Shown here one piece after another: positions 45,765 to 53,492 of a DNA stretch of 64,000 nt. This DNA is from Burkholderiales bacterium (GTDB lineage: Bacteria > Pseudomonadota > Gammaproteobacteria > Burkholderiales > SHXO01), in contig JADZGB010000002.1 of the NCBI GenBank assembly GCA_020854105.1, forward strand, positions 127,695 through 191,694, written 5' to 3'. Position 1 is the first letter of the stretch. Each line of letters opens with the position of its first letter. A program made the translations under genes and the position numbers. The notes under the pieces are model-generated. The model made no database searches, had not been told where the DNA came from, and was given only the letters and a program-made list of their open reading frames with translations.

Positions 45765-46430
45765 ATGTCCCAGCCTCCTCTATCCCCGGTCGAAGCACGC
45801 GTCCTCGCCGTGCTCTTCGAGAAGCAGCGCACCACTCCCGATATCTATCCGCTGACCGTCAATGCCCTGATCGCCGGCTGCAACCAGAAGTCCAGCCGCC
45901 ATCCGGTGATGGATCTGGTCGAGTCGGACGTCCAGGCCGCGCTGGCGTCGCTCAAGGGCCGGACTCTGGTGATGGAATCCTACGGCGCCTCGGGCCGGGT
46001 GCTGCGCTATGCGCACAACCTGCCCAAGTGGCTCGGTGTGGGCGAGGGTACCTCGGCCCTGCTGGCAATGCTCATGCTGCGTGGACCGCAGACTGCTGCC
46101 GAGTTGCGTGCGAATGCCGACCGCCTGTACCAGTTCGCCGACCTGTCTGCTGTCGAGGCCTACCTCGACGAAATGGCGAGCCGGAAGGAGGCCGCACTTG
46201 CGGTCAGGCTGCCGCGCCAGCCCGGCGCGCGCGAATCCAGATGGGCGCATCTGTTGTGCGGAGAGCCTGCTTCCGACGCTCCGTCGGTACCGCCCGCCCG
46301 TACGGCGGATGACGCCGCTGCCCTGCGGGCGGAACTCGCGCAGTTGCGCGAAGAAGTGATGGAACTGCGCGCGACCGTCGAACGCCTGTGTGCCGAACTC
46401 GGGATCGAACATCGGAGAAGCGAATCATGA
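45765..46430 (+). CDS. yceH: YceH-family (DUF480) protein
   Basis: 221 aa. Tandem winged-helix-like halves: LSPVEARVLAVLFEKQRTTP, continuing DIYPLTVNALIAGCNQKSSR, and LLAMLMLRGPQTAAELRANA. The C-terminal coiled coil (LRAELAQLREEVMELRATVE) is typical. ATG 45765 (MSQPPLSPVEARVL) is the conserved start. Function unknown; often near oxidoreductases. Its stop overlaps the SDR start (ATGA). Confidence 0.88.
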   Translation: MSQPPLSPVEARVLAVLFEKQRTTPDIYPLTVNALIAGCNQKSSRHPVMDLVESDVQAALASLKGRTLVMESYGASGRVLRYAHNLPKWLGVGEGTSALLAMLMLRGPQTAAELRANADRLYQFADLSAVEAYLDEMASRKEAALAVRLPRQPGARESRWAHLLCGEPASDAPSVPPARTADDAAALRAELAQLREEVMELRATVERLCAELGIEHRRSES

Positions 46431-47215
46431 AGGATCTGTTCACGCTGCAGGGCCGCGTTGCCCTGGTGACCGGCGGCTCCCGCGGCATCGGCAGGATGAT
46501 TGCCAGAGGCTTCCTGGAGTACGGCGCGAAGGTCTACGTCTCCTCGCGCAAGGCGCAGGCATGCGAGGCCACCGCTGCAGCCCTGCGCGCGCAGGGCGGC
46601 GAGTGCATCGCGATCGCGCAGGACGTCTCGACCGTCGAAGGTTGCCGTAGCCTGGCCGGGGAGATCGAGCGGCGCGAAGGCAGGCTCGACATCCTGGTGA
46701 ACAACGCCGGTGCCGCCTGGGCCGCGGAGTTCGACGAATTTCCGGAACACGGCTGGGACAAGGTGATGGACCTCAACGTCAAGTCGCCCTTCTTCCTGAC
46801 GCAGGCGTTGCACGGTGCGCTGAAGGCGGCGGCGAGCGAGGAGCGTCCGGCCAAGGTGATCAATATCGCCTCGATCGACGGCATCCGTCTCAATCCCCTG
46901 GAAACCTACTCCTACCATGCGTCGAAATCGGCGCTGATCTTCCTGACCAGGCGTCTCGCGGCGAAGCTGGTGCAGGATCGCATCCTCGTCACTGCCATCG
47001 CACCGGGACCGTTCGCCTCCGAGATGAATCGCGCCGCGCGCGACAATCCCGATCTGGTTGCCTCGCGTACCCCGCTGCGCCGCATCGGCCGCGACGAGGA
47101 CATGGCGGGCGCGGCGATCTACCTGGCCTCGCGCGCAGGCGACTACGTGGCGGGCGAGACCATCGCGGTGGACGGCGGCATCACCTACGCCAGTGCCACT
47201 CCGGGTCCGAGCTGA
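46427..47215 (+). CDS. SDR-family oxidoreductase
   Basis: 262 aa. NAD(P) motif TGGSRGIG in VALVTGGSRGIGRMIARG, ILVNNAGAAWA, catalytic Ser in NIASIDGI and Tyr-Lys in YSYHASKSALIFL; C-terminal YVAGETIAVDGGITYA. It resembles 3-ketoacyl-reductase or RhlG-like SDRs. Translationally coupled to yceH. Its 3' end is only 38 nt from the degenerate recQ tail, suggesting an older SDR-recQ tail-to-tail junction. Confidence 0.87.
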   Translation: MKDLFTLQGRVALVTGGSRGIGRMIARGFLEYGAKVYVSSRKAQACEATAAALRAQGGECIAIAQDVSTVEGCRSLAGEIERREGRLDILVNNAGAAWAAEFDEFPEHGWDKVMDLNVKSPFFLTQALHGALKAAASEERPAKVINIASIDGIRLNPLETYSYHASKSALIFLTRRLAAKLVQDRILVTAIAPGPFASEMNRAARDNPDLVASRTPLRRIGRDEDMAGAAIYLASRAGDYVAGETIAVDGGITYASATPGPS

Positions 47216-47253
47216 AACTCGCCGCGTAGGGGCGGCAGTCGGCACGCCGCATT

Positions 47254-47313
47254 CAGCAGCGCCAGCAGGACCTCGCGATAGCGCTGTGGTTTCCTCGTCC
47301 CGATCCCGCTGAT
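47254..47313 (-). pseudogene. Degenerate copy of the recQ 3' end (HRDC tail)
   Basis: Read on the minus strand this gives [20 protein letters not shown], against IGGIGTRKLERYGEALLALL at the end of intact recQ (53502-53561): 15 of 20 residues and, by hand count, 46 of 60 nt, without gaps. Many differences are synonymous, so the copy diverged as coding DNA or came from another lineage. The stop codon is lost and nothing upstream of the 60 nt aligns. It has the same orientation as recQ, 6.2 kb away, with the hao-mocR cluster in between. Confidence 0.8.
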
Positions 47314-47320
47314 TCCGACA

Positions 47321-47351
47321 ACCAGACTGGTCACTGCACTGGCACCAGTGC
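47321..47351. promoter_or_regulatory. CTGG/CCAG dyads upstream of haoA (candidate operator)
   Basis: ACCAG-A-CTGGT (47321-47331) is followed by GCACTGG-CA-CCAGTGC (47336-47351), whose core CTGGCACCAG (47339-47348) recurs identically upstream of cycA and as CTGGTACCAA upstream of mocR. It lies about 140 nt before the haoA start. Confidence 0.5.
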
Positions 47352-47472
47352 CCGCAGCGCACTCGGCGTCGACCGGTCCCATTGGCACCATGAGATGTTT
47401 CCGGCACGGCCCTATCTTCCCTGCGCGGCGGACTGGATGATAGAGGCATGCGAGATCCGTCCCGTCGGGTTC

Positions 47473-47485
47473 AGGAAGGAGGAGG
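47473..47485 (+). promoter_or_regulatory. Strong Shine-Dalgarno fixing the haoA GTG start
   Basis: AGGAAGGAGGAGG ends 5 nt before GTG 47491. It decides the start, because upstream in-frame starts would bury the signal peptide behind about 32 residues. Confidence 0.8.
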
Positions 47486-47490
47486 CCAAC

Positions 47491-49197
47491 GTGATCGTCA
47501 AGCTGTGGCAGAAGCGCGGAGTGTTCCTGCTCGTTTGCGGCGTCCTGTTCTCGGTCGGCGCGCGGGCAGAGATCCCGACTGAAACCTACGAGGCGCTGAA
47601 GCTCGACAAGTCGGCCACCTCTAGGCAGCTGTACGAGGCGCTGGTCAAGCGCTACAAGGATCCGGCCGAAGGCGCCGGCCGCGGCTCGCTCGCCAGTTAC
47701 TGGGAGCCGATTGCCTTCAGCAAGTATCTCGATCCGGCCTCCTTCTACAAGCCGCCGTCGTCGGTGAAGGATGTCGCCTCCCGTCAGCAGTGCGTCAAGT
47801 GCCACAGCGACGAGACGCCGGTGTGGGTAAATGCCTGGAAGAACAGCTCCCACGCCAATCTCGACAAGATCCGCACGCTAAAGCCAAAGGACGACGTCTA
47901 TTACAAGAAGGCCAAGCTGGAGGAGGTCGAGAAGAACCTGCGCTCCCTCGGTAAACTCGCAGAGGGCGAGCAGCTGAAGGAAGTGGGCTGCATCGACTGC
48001 CACGTCGATGTGAATGCGAAGAAGAGCGCCGACCACCGCACCGATCTGCGCATGCCCACGGCGGATGTCTGTGCCGCCTGCCACCTGCAGGAATTCGCCG
48101 AGCGCGAGTCCGAGCGTGACACCATCACCTGGCCGAAGAACCAGTGGCCCAAGGGCCGCCCCTCGCATGCGCTCGACTACAAGGCCAACGTCGAGACTTC
48201 GATCTGGGCCGGCATGCCGCAGCGGGAGATCGCCGAGGGCTGCACGGCCTGCCACCAGAACCAGAACAAGTGCGACACCTGCCATACGCGTCACACGTTC
48301 GCGGCCGCCGAGTCGCGCAAGCCGCAGGCGTGCGCGACCTGCCACAACGGCATCGACCACAACAACTGGGAAGCCTACATGCTTTCCAAGCATGGAAAGG
48401 TGGTGGAGATCCTGGGCAGCCAGTGGAACTGGAACGTACCTTTGAAGGAAGCCTATTCCAAGGGTGGACAGACAGCCCCGACTTGCCAGACCTGCCACAT
48501 GGAGTACCAGGGCAAGTACAGCCACAACATGGTGCGCAAGGTGCGCTGGGCCAACTATCCCTCGGTGCCGGGGATCGCCGAGAACATCAAGGACGACTGG
48601 TCCGAGAAGCGCCTCGAAGCCTGGGTCAAGAGCTGCTCCAACTGCCACAGCGAGAGCCTGGCACGCTCCTATCTCGAGCTGATGGACAAAGGCACGCTGC
48701 AGGGGCTTGCTAAGTACCAAGAGGCGCACAAGGTGGTCGAGGCACTCTACGCCGACAAGCTGTTGCCGGGCCAGGCGAGCAACCGTCCGACCCCGCCGCC
48801 GACCGAGAAGGAGGGCGTGGCGCAGTTCTTCCAGCTGTTCTGGTCCAAGGGCAACAATCCCTCGTCGATCGAGACGGAAGTCATCGAGATGGGGGAAAAC
48901 GACCTGCCCAAGCTGCACGTCGGCCTGGCGCACGTCAATCCGGGCGGCTGGACCTACACCGAAGGCTGGGAGCCGCTCAATCGCGCCTACTCCAAGATCA
49001 TGAGCGAGGACACCAGGCTGCGTGAAATGGCCGCCTTGCAGGAGCGCGTCACCCGGCTCGAGGCCGCGCGTGTCAGTCTGCTCGACGGCGACAGCCGTAC
49101 CGGCCGCGCCTCGCTCGGCGGCCTCGGCGGCGCGCTGCTCATCGCCGGTGGGGTGGTCCTGGCTGGCTGGCGCCGCCGCGACGGGTCCGGGCGCTGA
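47491..49197 (+). CDS. haoA: Octaheme hydroxylamine oxidoreductase
   Basis: 568 aa, matching HAO precursors of ammonia oxidisers (about 570). A signal peptide ([17 protein letters not shown]) precedes [10 protein letters not shown]. Eight CxxCH sites start at C101, C167, C194, C251, C261, C281, C332 and C382. The fourth ([18 protein letters not shown], close to the fifth) corresponds to the catalytic P460 heme. The region after the last heme ([20 protein letters not shown], then [22 protein letters not shown] and [18 protein letters not shown]) matches, from memory, the conserved Nitrosomonas C-terminal half that supplies the Tyr cross-linked to P460. A C-terminal hydrophobic helix (about 542-560) may anchor it. 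It oxidises periplasmic hydroxylamine to NO or nitrite. Confidence 0.95.
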   Translation: MIVKLWQKRGVFLLVCGVLFSVGARAEIPTETYEALKLDKSATSRQLYEALVKRYKDPAEGAGRGSLASYWEPIAFSKYLDPASFYKPPSSVKDVASRQQCVKCHSDETPVWVNAWKNSSHANLDKIRTLKPKDDVYYKKAKLEEVEKNLRSLGKLAEGEQLKEVGCIDCHVDVNAKKSADHRTDLRMPTADVCAACHLQEFAERESERDTITWPKNQWPKGRPSHALDYKANVETSIWAGMPQREIAEGCTACHQNQNKCDTCHTRHTFAAAESRKPQACATCHNGIDHNNWEAYMLSKHGKVVEILGSQWNWNVPLKEAYSKGGQTAPTCQTCHMEYQGKYSHNMVRKVRWANYPSVPGIAENIKDDWSEKRLEAWVKSCSNCHSESLARSYLELMDKGTLQGLAKYQEAHKVVEALYADKLLPGQASNRPTPPPTEKEGVAQFFQLFWSKGNNPSSIETEVIEMGENDLPKLHVGLAHVNPGGWTYTEGWEPLNRAYSKIMSEDTRLREMAALQERVTRLEAARVSLLDGDSRTGRASLGGLGGALLIAGGVVLAGWRRRDGSGR

Positions 49198-49206
49198 GCC
49201 TCGGTC

Positions 49207-50229
49207 ATGGAGGCCGCGTTCGCAATCGGTGCCTCCCGCAGGCTCCTCCCGTCACTGGGCGTTTTCCTGGTGGCGGGAGGTCTGCTCCTGCTGGGATGGG
49301 TCGTCTATTCGTTCCTGCGCCCCGGTGCCGCCCCCTACCGCTACGAGTTGATCGATGAAGGGAGCGCGCAGCAGTTCGCTTCCCTCGGCCTGCCGGCCTG
49401 GCCGGATCTGACGATCGGCAAGTACGAGGTCCGCATCGATGGCATCGACAAGCCGGTCGCCGTGACGCATGTCGCGCGCCGCGGCGCGGCGGCGCCCGTC
49501 ATGCTCGACTGGGACAATCGAAGCGGCGAACCGCTGGCCTTCGTCGACATCGATCTGACCGAGGTGAAAACACTGGCGCAGGCCATCTCGAAGTACGCGC
49601 CCAAGGACGCCCTCGTGCTGGGCTGGTGGGATACCGCGCGTGCGCTGCACCTGCTGACTGGGAGCGAGACGCTGTTCGATGCACATCTGGGCCAGCCGCT
49701 CATCGTGCCGATAGCATGGCGGGAGCGTGACCGGCCGATCGAGAAGTACGAGCGGGAATTCTGGGGGGCGCCGCCGAGCGATGTGCAAACCGGGCGCTTC
49801 CGCCGCTTCACCGAGGCGCTCAGCGCGGATGCAGCAACGGGCGCCACCATGCTGCGCGAGCTCGCAGGCAATCGGGAAGCCTATGTCGCCGTGCACGTCT
49901 CGGACCTCTACAAGCTTGGCCTGCTGCATCCCGAGCAGGTCGGCGTCGCCTGGAAGGATTTCCCGATGAAGGGCGACATGCACGGGCCGATCGGCTTCGT
50001 CAAGCGCTGGATGCGCGACAACACCTACGCCGCCTATACCCTGCACCAGCTCTCCGACGGCCGCGCGCGCGTCTACTTCCTTACCAATAGCCACAGCGGG
50101 AACACCCTGCTCGCGCAAATGCTGCCGCTCACCACCTCACGGCCGGCCGAATTGCAGGCCTTGCAGCTCGTCTACCAGCACGCCGGCTACTGGGTCTACA
50201 AGATCCCGCCACAGCAATCCGGCAATTGA
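49207..50229 (+). CDS. haoB: HaoB, membrane protein of the hydroxylamine oxidation module
   Basis: 340 aa. One N-terminal membrane helix (residues about 13-33, LGVFLVAGGLLLLGWVVYSF) and a large periplasmic domain (IDIDLTEVKTLAQAISKYAP-like region, then DALVLGWWDTARALHLLTGS and YFLTNSHSGNTLLAQMLP). No heme motif. It starts 9 nt after the haoA stop. In ammonia-oxidising bacteria haoB (orf2) always follows haoA and its role is unsettled, possibly assembly or HAO docking. Identity rests on position, length and topology plus remembered family features. Confidence 0.85.
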   Translation: MEAAFAIGASRRLLPSLGVFLVAGGLLLLGWVVYSFLRPGAAPYRYELIDEGSAQQFASLGLPAWPDLTIGKYEVRIDGIDKPVAVTHVARRGAAAPVMLDWDNRSGEPLAFVDIDLTEVKTLAQAISKYAPKDALVLGWWDTARALHLLTGSETLFDAHLGQPLIVPIAWRERDRPIEKYEREFWGAPPSDVQTGRFRRFTEALSADAATGATMLRELAGNREAYVAVHVSDLYKLGLLHPEQVGVAWKDFPMKGDMHGPIGFVKRWMRDNTYAAYTLHQLSDGRARVYFLTNSHSGNTLLAQMLPLTTSRPAELQALQLVYQHAGYWVYKIPPQQSGN

Positions 50230-50242
50230 AGGCGATTCCTGC

Positions 50243-50252
50243 CTGGCACCAG
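50243..50252. promoter_or_regulatory. CTGGCACCAG motif in the haoB-cycA spacer
   Basis: A 10-mer identical to the core of the dyad upstream of haoA. The 104-nt spacer suggests a second promoter or control point before cycA. Confidence 0.4.
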
Positions 50253-50333
50253 CTTCGGGTCGCGCGCTGGCTCTACCACGGCGGCCGGTCTGGCCATAGA
50301 TTGCAACCAGCCGTGTCATCCGGGGAGTGAGCC

Positions 50334-51038
50334 ATGAGGTTACGTCCTGCCGCAATGTCGGTCGTCGGCCTGCTGCTCGCCGCCGCCACGGCGATGGCGG
50401 CGCCCAGCTACGAGGGTTACCGGAAATGCGGCTCCTGTCATCGCAGTCAGCTCGATTCCTGGGAGCAGACGGCGCACGCCAGGGCCCTCGATTCGCTGGC
50501 GCCAAGGGCCCGGGCCGAGGCCAAGAAGAAAGCGAAGCTGGATCCGAATAGGGATTATCGCCAGGATCCGGACTGTGTCGGCTGTCACTCGACCGGCTAC
50601 GACCACGAAGGCGGCTACGATCCCAAGGAGCCGAGCAAGTACCTCATCGGGGTCGGCTGCGAATCGTGCCACGGACCGGGCTCGGAGTATCGTCTCCTTC
50701 ACCGCAAGGCGGGCCAGTCGTTCGAGAAGAAGAAGCAGACCGCACCGCGTCAGCAGCTGGCCGAGGCCGGACAGGAATTTCAGTTCGAGGAGCGCTGCAA
50801 CAGCTGCCATATGAACTACGAAGGCTCGCCGTGGAAGGGCGCGAAGAAGCCCTACACGCCATTTGCGCCGAAACTCGGCAAGAAGTACCGCTTCGACCAT
50901 GCCAAGGCAGTGCGAAGCGAAAAGGCCATGCACGAGCACTTCAAGCTCGAGGGTGTGTTCACCGGACCGCCCGTATCCTCCTTCCATGACGAATTCCAGT
51001 CCAGGGCGAAACCGGGGGTGAGCGGCAAGGAAGAGTGA
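50334..51038 (+). CDS. cycA: Tetraheme cytochrome c554
   Basis: 234 aa with signal peptide (residues 1-22, ending AMA). Four CxxCH sites at C32, C81, C109 and C155 (CGSCH, CVGCH, CESCH, CNSCH). The order and the segments GYRKCGSCHRSQLDSWEQTA, VGCHSTGYDHEGGYDP and CNSCHMNYEGSPW fit cytochrome c554 of Nitrosomonas (about 235 aa), which takes electron pairs from HAO. Shine-Dalgarno GGGGAG precedes the ATG. The stop shares one base with the cycB start (TGATG). Confidence 0.93.
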   Translation: MRLRPAAMSVVGLLLAAATAMAAPSYEGYRKCGSCHRSQLDSWEQTAHARALDSLAPRARAEAKKKAKLDPNRDYRQDPDCVGCHSTGYDHEGGYDPKEPSKYLIGVGCESCHGPGSEYRLLHRKAGQSFEKKKQTAPRQQLAEAGQEFQFEERCNSCHMNYEGSPWKGAKKPYTPFAPKLGKKYRFDHAKAVRSEKAMHEHFKLEGVFTGPPVSSFHDEFQSRAKPGVSGKEE

Positions 51039-51622
51039 TGACAGGACGGTTGCGTCAAGACCTGAGACACAAAGGCGCCGCGCTGGCGCTCGGCGCGGTA
51101 GGTGCGCTGGTCCTCGTCGTCGTCGTCCTCGGCGGCGAGGCGGCGCTGTCGAGGACGCAGTTCTGCGTGAGCTGCCACTCGATGGGCTATCCCGCCGAGG
51201 AGTTGAAGATGTCGTCCCACTACGGGGCGCTGGGCGCGAACCCCGGTTGCAAGGACTGCCACATCCCGCAGGGCCTGGGCAACTTGCACCTCGCCCTGGT
51301 CACCCACGTGGTCAACGGCGGCCCCGAGCTGCTTGCCGAGTTCACCAACGACTACTCGGACATCACGAAGTTCGACGCGCGGCGACCCGAGATGGCGCAC
51401 ATCGCACGCATGAACCTGAAGCGCTGGGACAGCATCACTTGTCGCACCTGCCACAAGGATCCGCAGCCCCCGGGCGCCGACGCCAAGGCGGCCCACGCGA
51501 AGATGCGCACGCAGAAGGCCACCTGCATCGACTGTCACCAGAACCTGGTGCACAAGGAGGTTGCGGAGAGCGACCTGGACGCCAGCCTGGCACAGGGGCG
51601 CCGGGTCGAGAGGAAGAACTGA
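51038..51622 (+). CDS. cycB: NapC/NirT-family tetraheme cytochrome (cM552-type quinone reductase)
   Basis: 194 aa. One N-terminal membrane anchor (about 12-35, GAALALGAVGALVLVVVVLG) and four CxxCH sites at C43, C71, C135 and C163, with the NapC/NirT pattern FCVSCHSMGYPAEELKMSSH, GCKDCHIPQGLGN and ATCIDCHQNLVHKE. In ammonia oxidisers CycB passes electrons from c554 to ubiquinone. A GTG 3 nt earlier is an alternative start. It completes the hydroxylamine-to-quinone chain. Confidence 0.93.
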   Translation: MTGRLRQDLRHKGAALALGAVGALVLVVVVLGGEAALSRTQFCVSCHSMGYPAEELKMSSHYGALGANPGCKDCHIPQGLGNLHLALVTHVVNGGPELLAEFTNDYSDITKFDARRPEMAHIARMNLKRWDSITCRTCHKDPQPPGADAKAAHAKMRTQKATCIDCHQNLVHKEVAESDLDASLAQGRRVERKN

Positions 51623-51632
51623 CTGGTACCAA
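51623..51632. promoter_or_regulatory. CTGGTACCAA motif upstream of mocR
   Basis: It starts immediately after the cycB stop and contains the palindrome TGGTACCA. It is the third member of the motif set in this cluster, and its place before mocR suggests autoregulation. Confidence 0.4.
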
Positions 51633-51734
51633 CAGTCGTTCCGGCCGTGGCCCTACGGACATCGGCTCGGAGGTCTACCATGGAGCTATCCGGCTAGACT
51701 TGCCGATGCCAGAACGAGAAGAAGAGGACGGTCC

Positions 51735-53288
51735 ATGGAAATTCCGATCTTGATCGACCCTGGCAACCGTCAGTCGTTGCAGGCGCAGATATACGATCAG
51801 GTCCGCAAGCTGATTCTCGGCGGGCGCCTGAAGCCCGGCACGCTGGTGCCGGCCAGCCGCGCTCTGGCCGGGCAGCTCGGGGTTTCGCGGAACACCGTCA
51901 TGCTGGCCTATGACCGGCTCGGTGCAGAGGGTTATCTGCAGATGCGCGAAGCCATCGGCACCTACGTCAGCTTCGAGTTGCCGGAGGACTGCCTCACCGC
52001 CAAGCGGGTGGCTCCGGCGAACCAGGCCAAGGTCCAGGAGCTCTCGTTGCGCCGGCCGATTGCCTTCGAGGGCCGTGCCCAGAGGGTGTTCAACGACAGG
52101 TATCTGGCTTACGACTTCTTCCTCGGGCGGGTCGATGCGCACTCCTTCCCGATCAAGGCGTGGCGCCGCCTGATCAACCGCGCCATGGTAACCGCCGGCA
52201 CGCGGCTCTTGGAGTACCAGGATCCCGCCGGCGTACTCGGCCTGCGCAAGGCCATCGCCGATCGAATCGGCCCGGCACGCGGCATCAACGTCGATCCCGA
52301 TCAGATCGTCATCGTCGCGGGCTGCCAGGAGGGCCTCAACCTGACGGCACGCCTGCTCCTGCGCGAAGGCATGAGTGCGGCGATCGAGAACCCCGCCTAC
52401 CAGGGTGCGGCCTATCTCTACGAGAGCTACCGCGCGAGGCTGGTCCCGGTCCGTGTGGACGAGAACGGGCTGTGCATCGACGATCTGCCGGAGGCAGGCG
52501 CGGCGCTACTCTACGTCACACCCTCGCACCAGTACCCGATGGGCTTTACCCTCTCGCTGGAGCGCCGTCTGCGCCTGCTCGACTGGGCCCGGCGCACGGG
52601 CACCTACATCGTCGAGGACGACTATGACAGCGATTTCCGCTATCGCGGCTCGCCGATTGCCGCGCTGATGGGCCTGGACAGCCACGGCTGCGTGATCTAT
52701 CTCGGGACGTTCTCGAAATCCATCGGCAGCGGTCTGCGCCTCGGTTATCTCGTCCTGCCGAAGCACCTCGTCCAGCCGGCCCGCGCGGCCAAGGCTCTGC
52801 TCGACAATGGCCACCCGTGGCTCGATCAGGTGGTCCTGGCGGAATTCCTTGCCCGGGGCGGCTTCGACAACCACCTGCGCCGCATTCGTCAGACCTATGC
52901 CGAGCGCCGGGATTGCCTCACCGACTGGCTGAAGCGGTATTTCGGCGAGGTCGTGATTTCCGGTGCCGAGTGCGGCATGCACATCGCTTGGCACCTGGCC
53001 GAGGATCTGCCGCGCGCCGTCGAATTGGAGACCATGGCGGCGGAGCACGGCGTCGGTGTCTATACCCTGCAGTCCGGCGCTGCCTGCGACTTCGGCGGCT
53101 GCGCTTATTCGGAGCGGACGCTCATGCTCGGTTTTTCCTCTCTGACCGAACAGCAGATACGCAGCGGCGTCGAGCGCATCGCCGCAGCGGTGGATGCGGC
53201 GCGCGGCACCCGGCCTGCACGCGGCCTGCGCTCGCCGTCCCTGCCGATTTCGAGGGTTCGCCCACGGCTTGCCGTGGCCAAACCGTAG
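51735..53288 (+). CDS. MocR-type (GntR/aminotransferase) PLP-dependent transcriptional regulator
   Basis: 517 aa. N-terminal GntR winged helix (residues 1-75: SLQAQIYDQVRKLILGGRLK, then GVSRNTVMLAYDRLGAEGYL), a linker, and a class I aminotransferase-like domain with EDDYDSDFRYRGSPIAALMG and PLP lysine K328 in GTFSKSIGSGLRLGYLVL. MocR proteins bind PLP and an amino ligand and control nearby genes. It follows cycB in the same direction by 112 nt and is the only regulator inside the island. Ligand and targets are inferred. Confidence 0.9.
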   Translation: MEIPILIDPGNRQSLQAQIYDQVRKLILGGRLKPGTLVPASRALAGQLGVSRNTVMLAYDRLGAEGYLQMREAIGTYVSFELPEDCLTAKRVAPANQAKVQELSLRRPIAFEGRAQRVFNDRYLAYDFFLGRVDAHSFPIKAWRRLINRAMVTAGTRLLEYQDPAGVLGLRKAIADRIGPARGINVDPDQIVIVAGCQEGLNLTARLLLREGMSAAIENPAYQGAAYLYESYRARLVPVRVDENGLCIDDLPEAGAALLYVTPSHQYPMGFTLSLERRLRLLDWARRTGTYIVEDDYDSDFRYRGSPIAALMGLDSHGCVIYLGTFSKSIGSGLRLGYLVLPKHLVQPARAAKALLDNGHPWLDQVVLAEFLARGGFDNHLRRIRQTYAERRDCLTDWLKRYFGEVVISGAECGMHIAWHLAEDLPRAVELETMAAEHGVGVYTLQSGAACDFGGCAYSERTLMLGFSSLTEQQIRSGVERIAAAVDAARGTRPARGLRSPSLPISRVRPRLAVAKP

Positions 53289-53328
53289 GCCGGTCCCCAC
53301 AGTCACGCTACCCGAGCTGCGCCGGATC

Positions 53329-53347
53329 CCTCCTCGCCAGAGGAGGG
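53329..53347 (+). terminator. Hairpin after mocR
   Basis: CCTCCTC-GCCA-GAGGAGG, a perfect 7-bp stem 40 nt after the mocR stop, in the tail-to-tail spacer with recQ. No clear U-run follows. A decayed CCCCTCCTTGGCAAAGGATG dyad follows at about 53425. Confidence 0.45.
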
Positions 53348-53492
53348 GAAGGTCGTCGCGGGCGGGGAGGGAAAGACGCTCGCGGCAGAGCAGTGGAAGA
53401 CAGTTGCGTGATCGGCGATCTCTTCCCCTCCTTGGCAAAGGATGAGGTGCCCGCAGGGTCGGCGTGGTTTGAATGCGCCGCCCCGACCGGGC

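Noticed and set aside
47390-47440. Leader peptide ([16 protein letters not shown]) upstream of haoA
   Set aside because: No ribosome-binding site and no regulatory logic visible; a short ATG frame by chance is likely.
50290-50305. Sigma-54-like promoter TGGCCATAGATTGCA before cycA
   Set aside because: GG and GC are 9 nt apart instead of the required 10, and the other cluster spacers lack a match.
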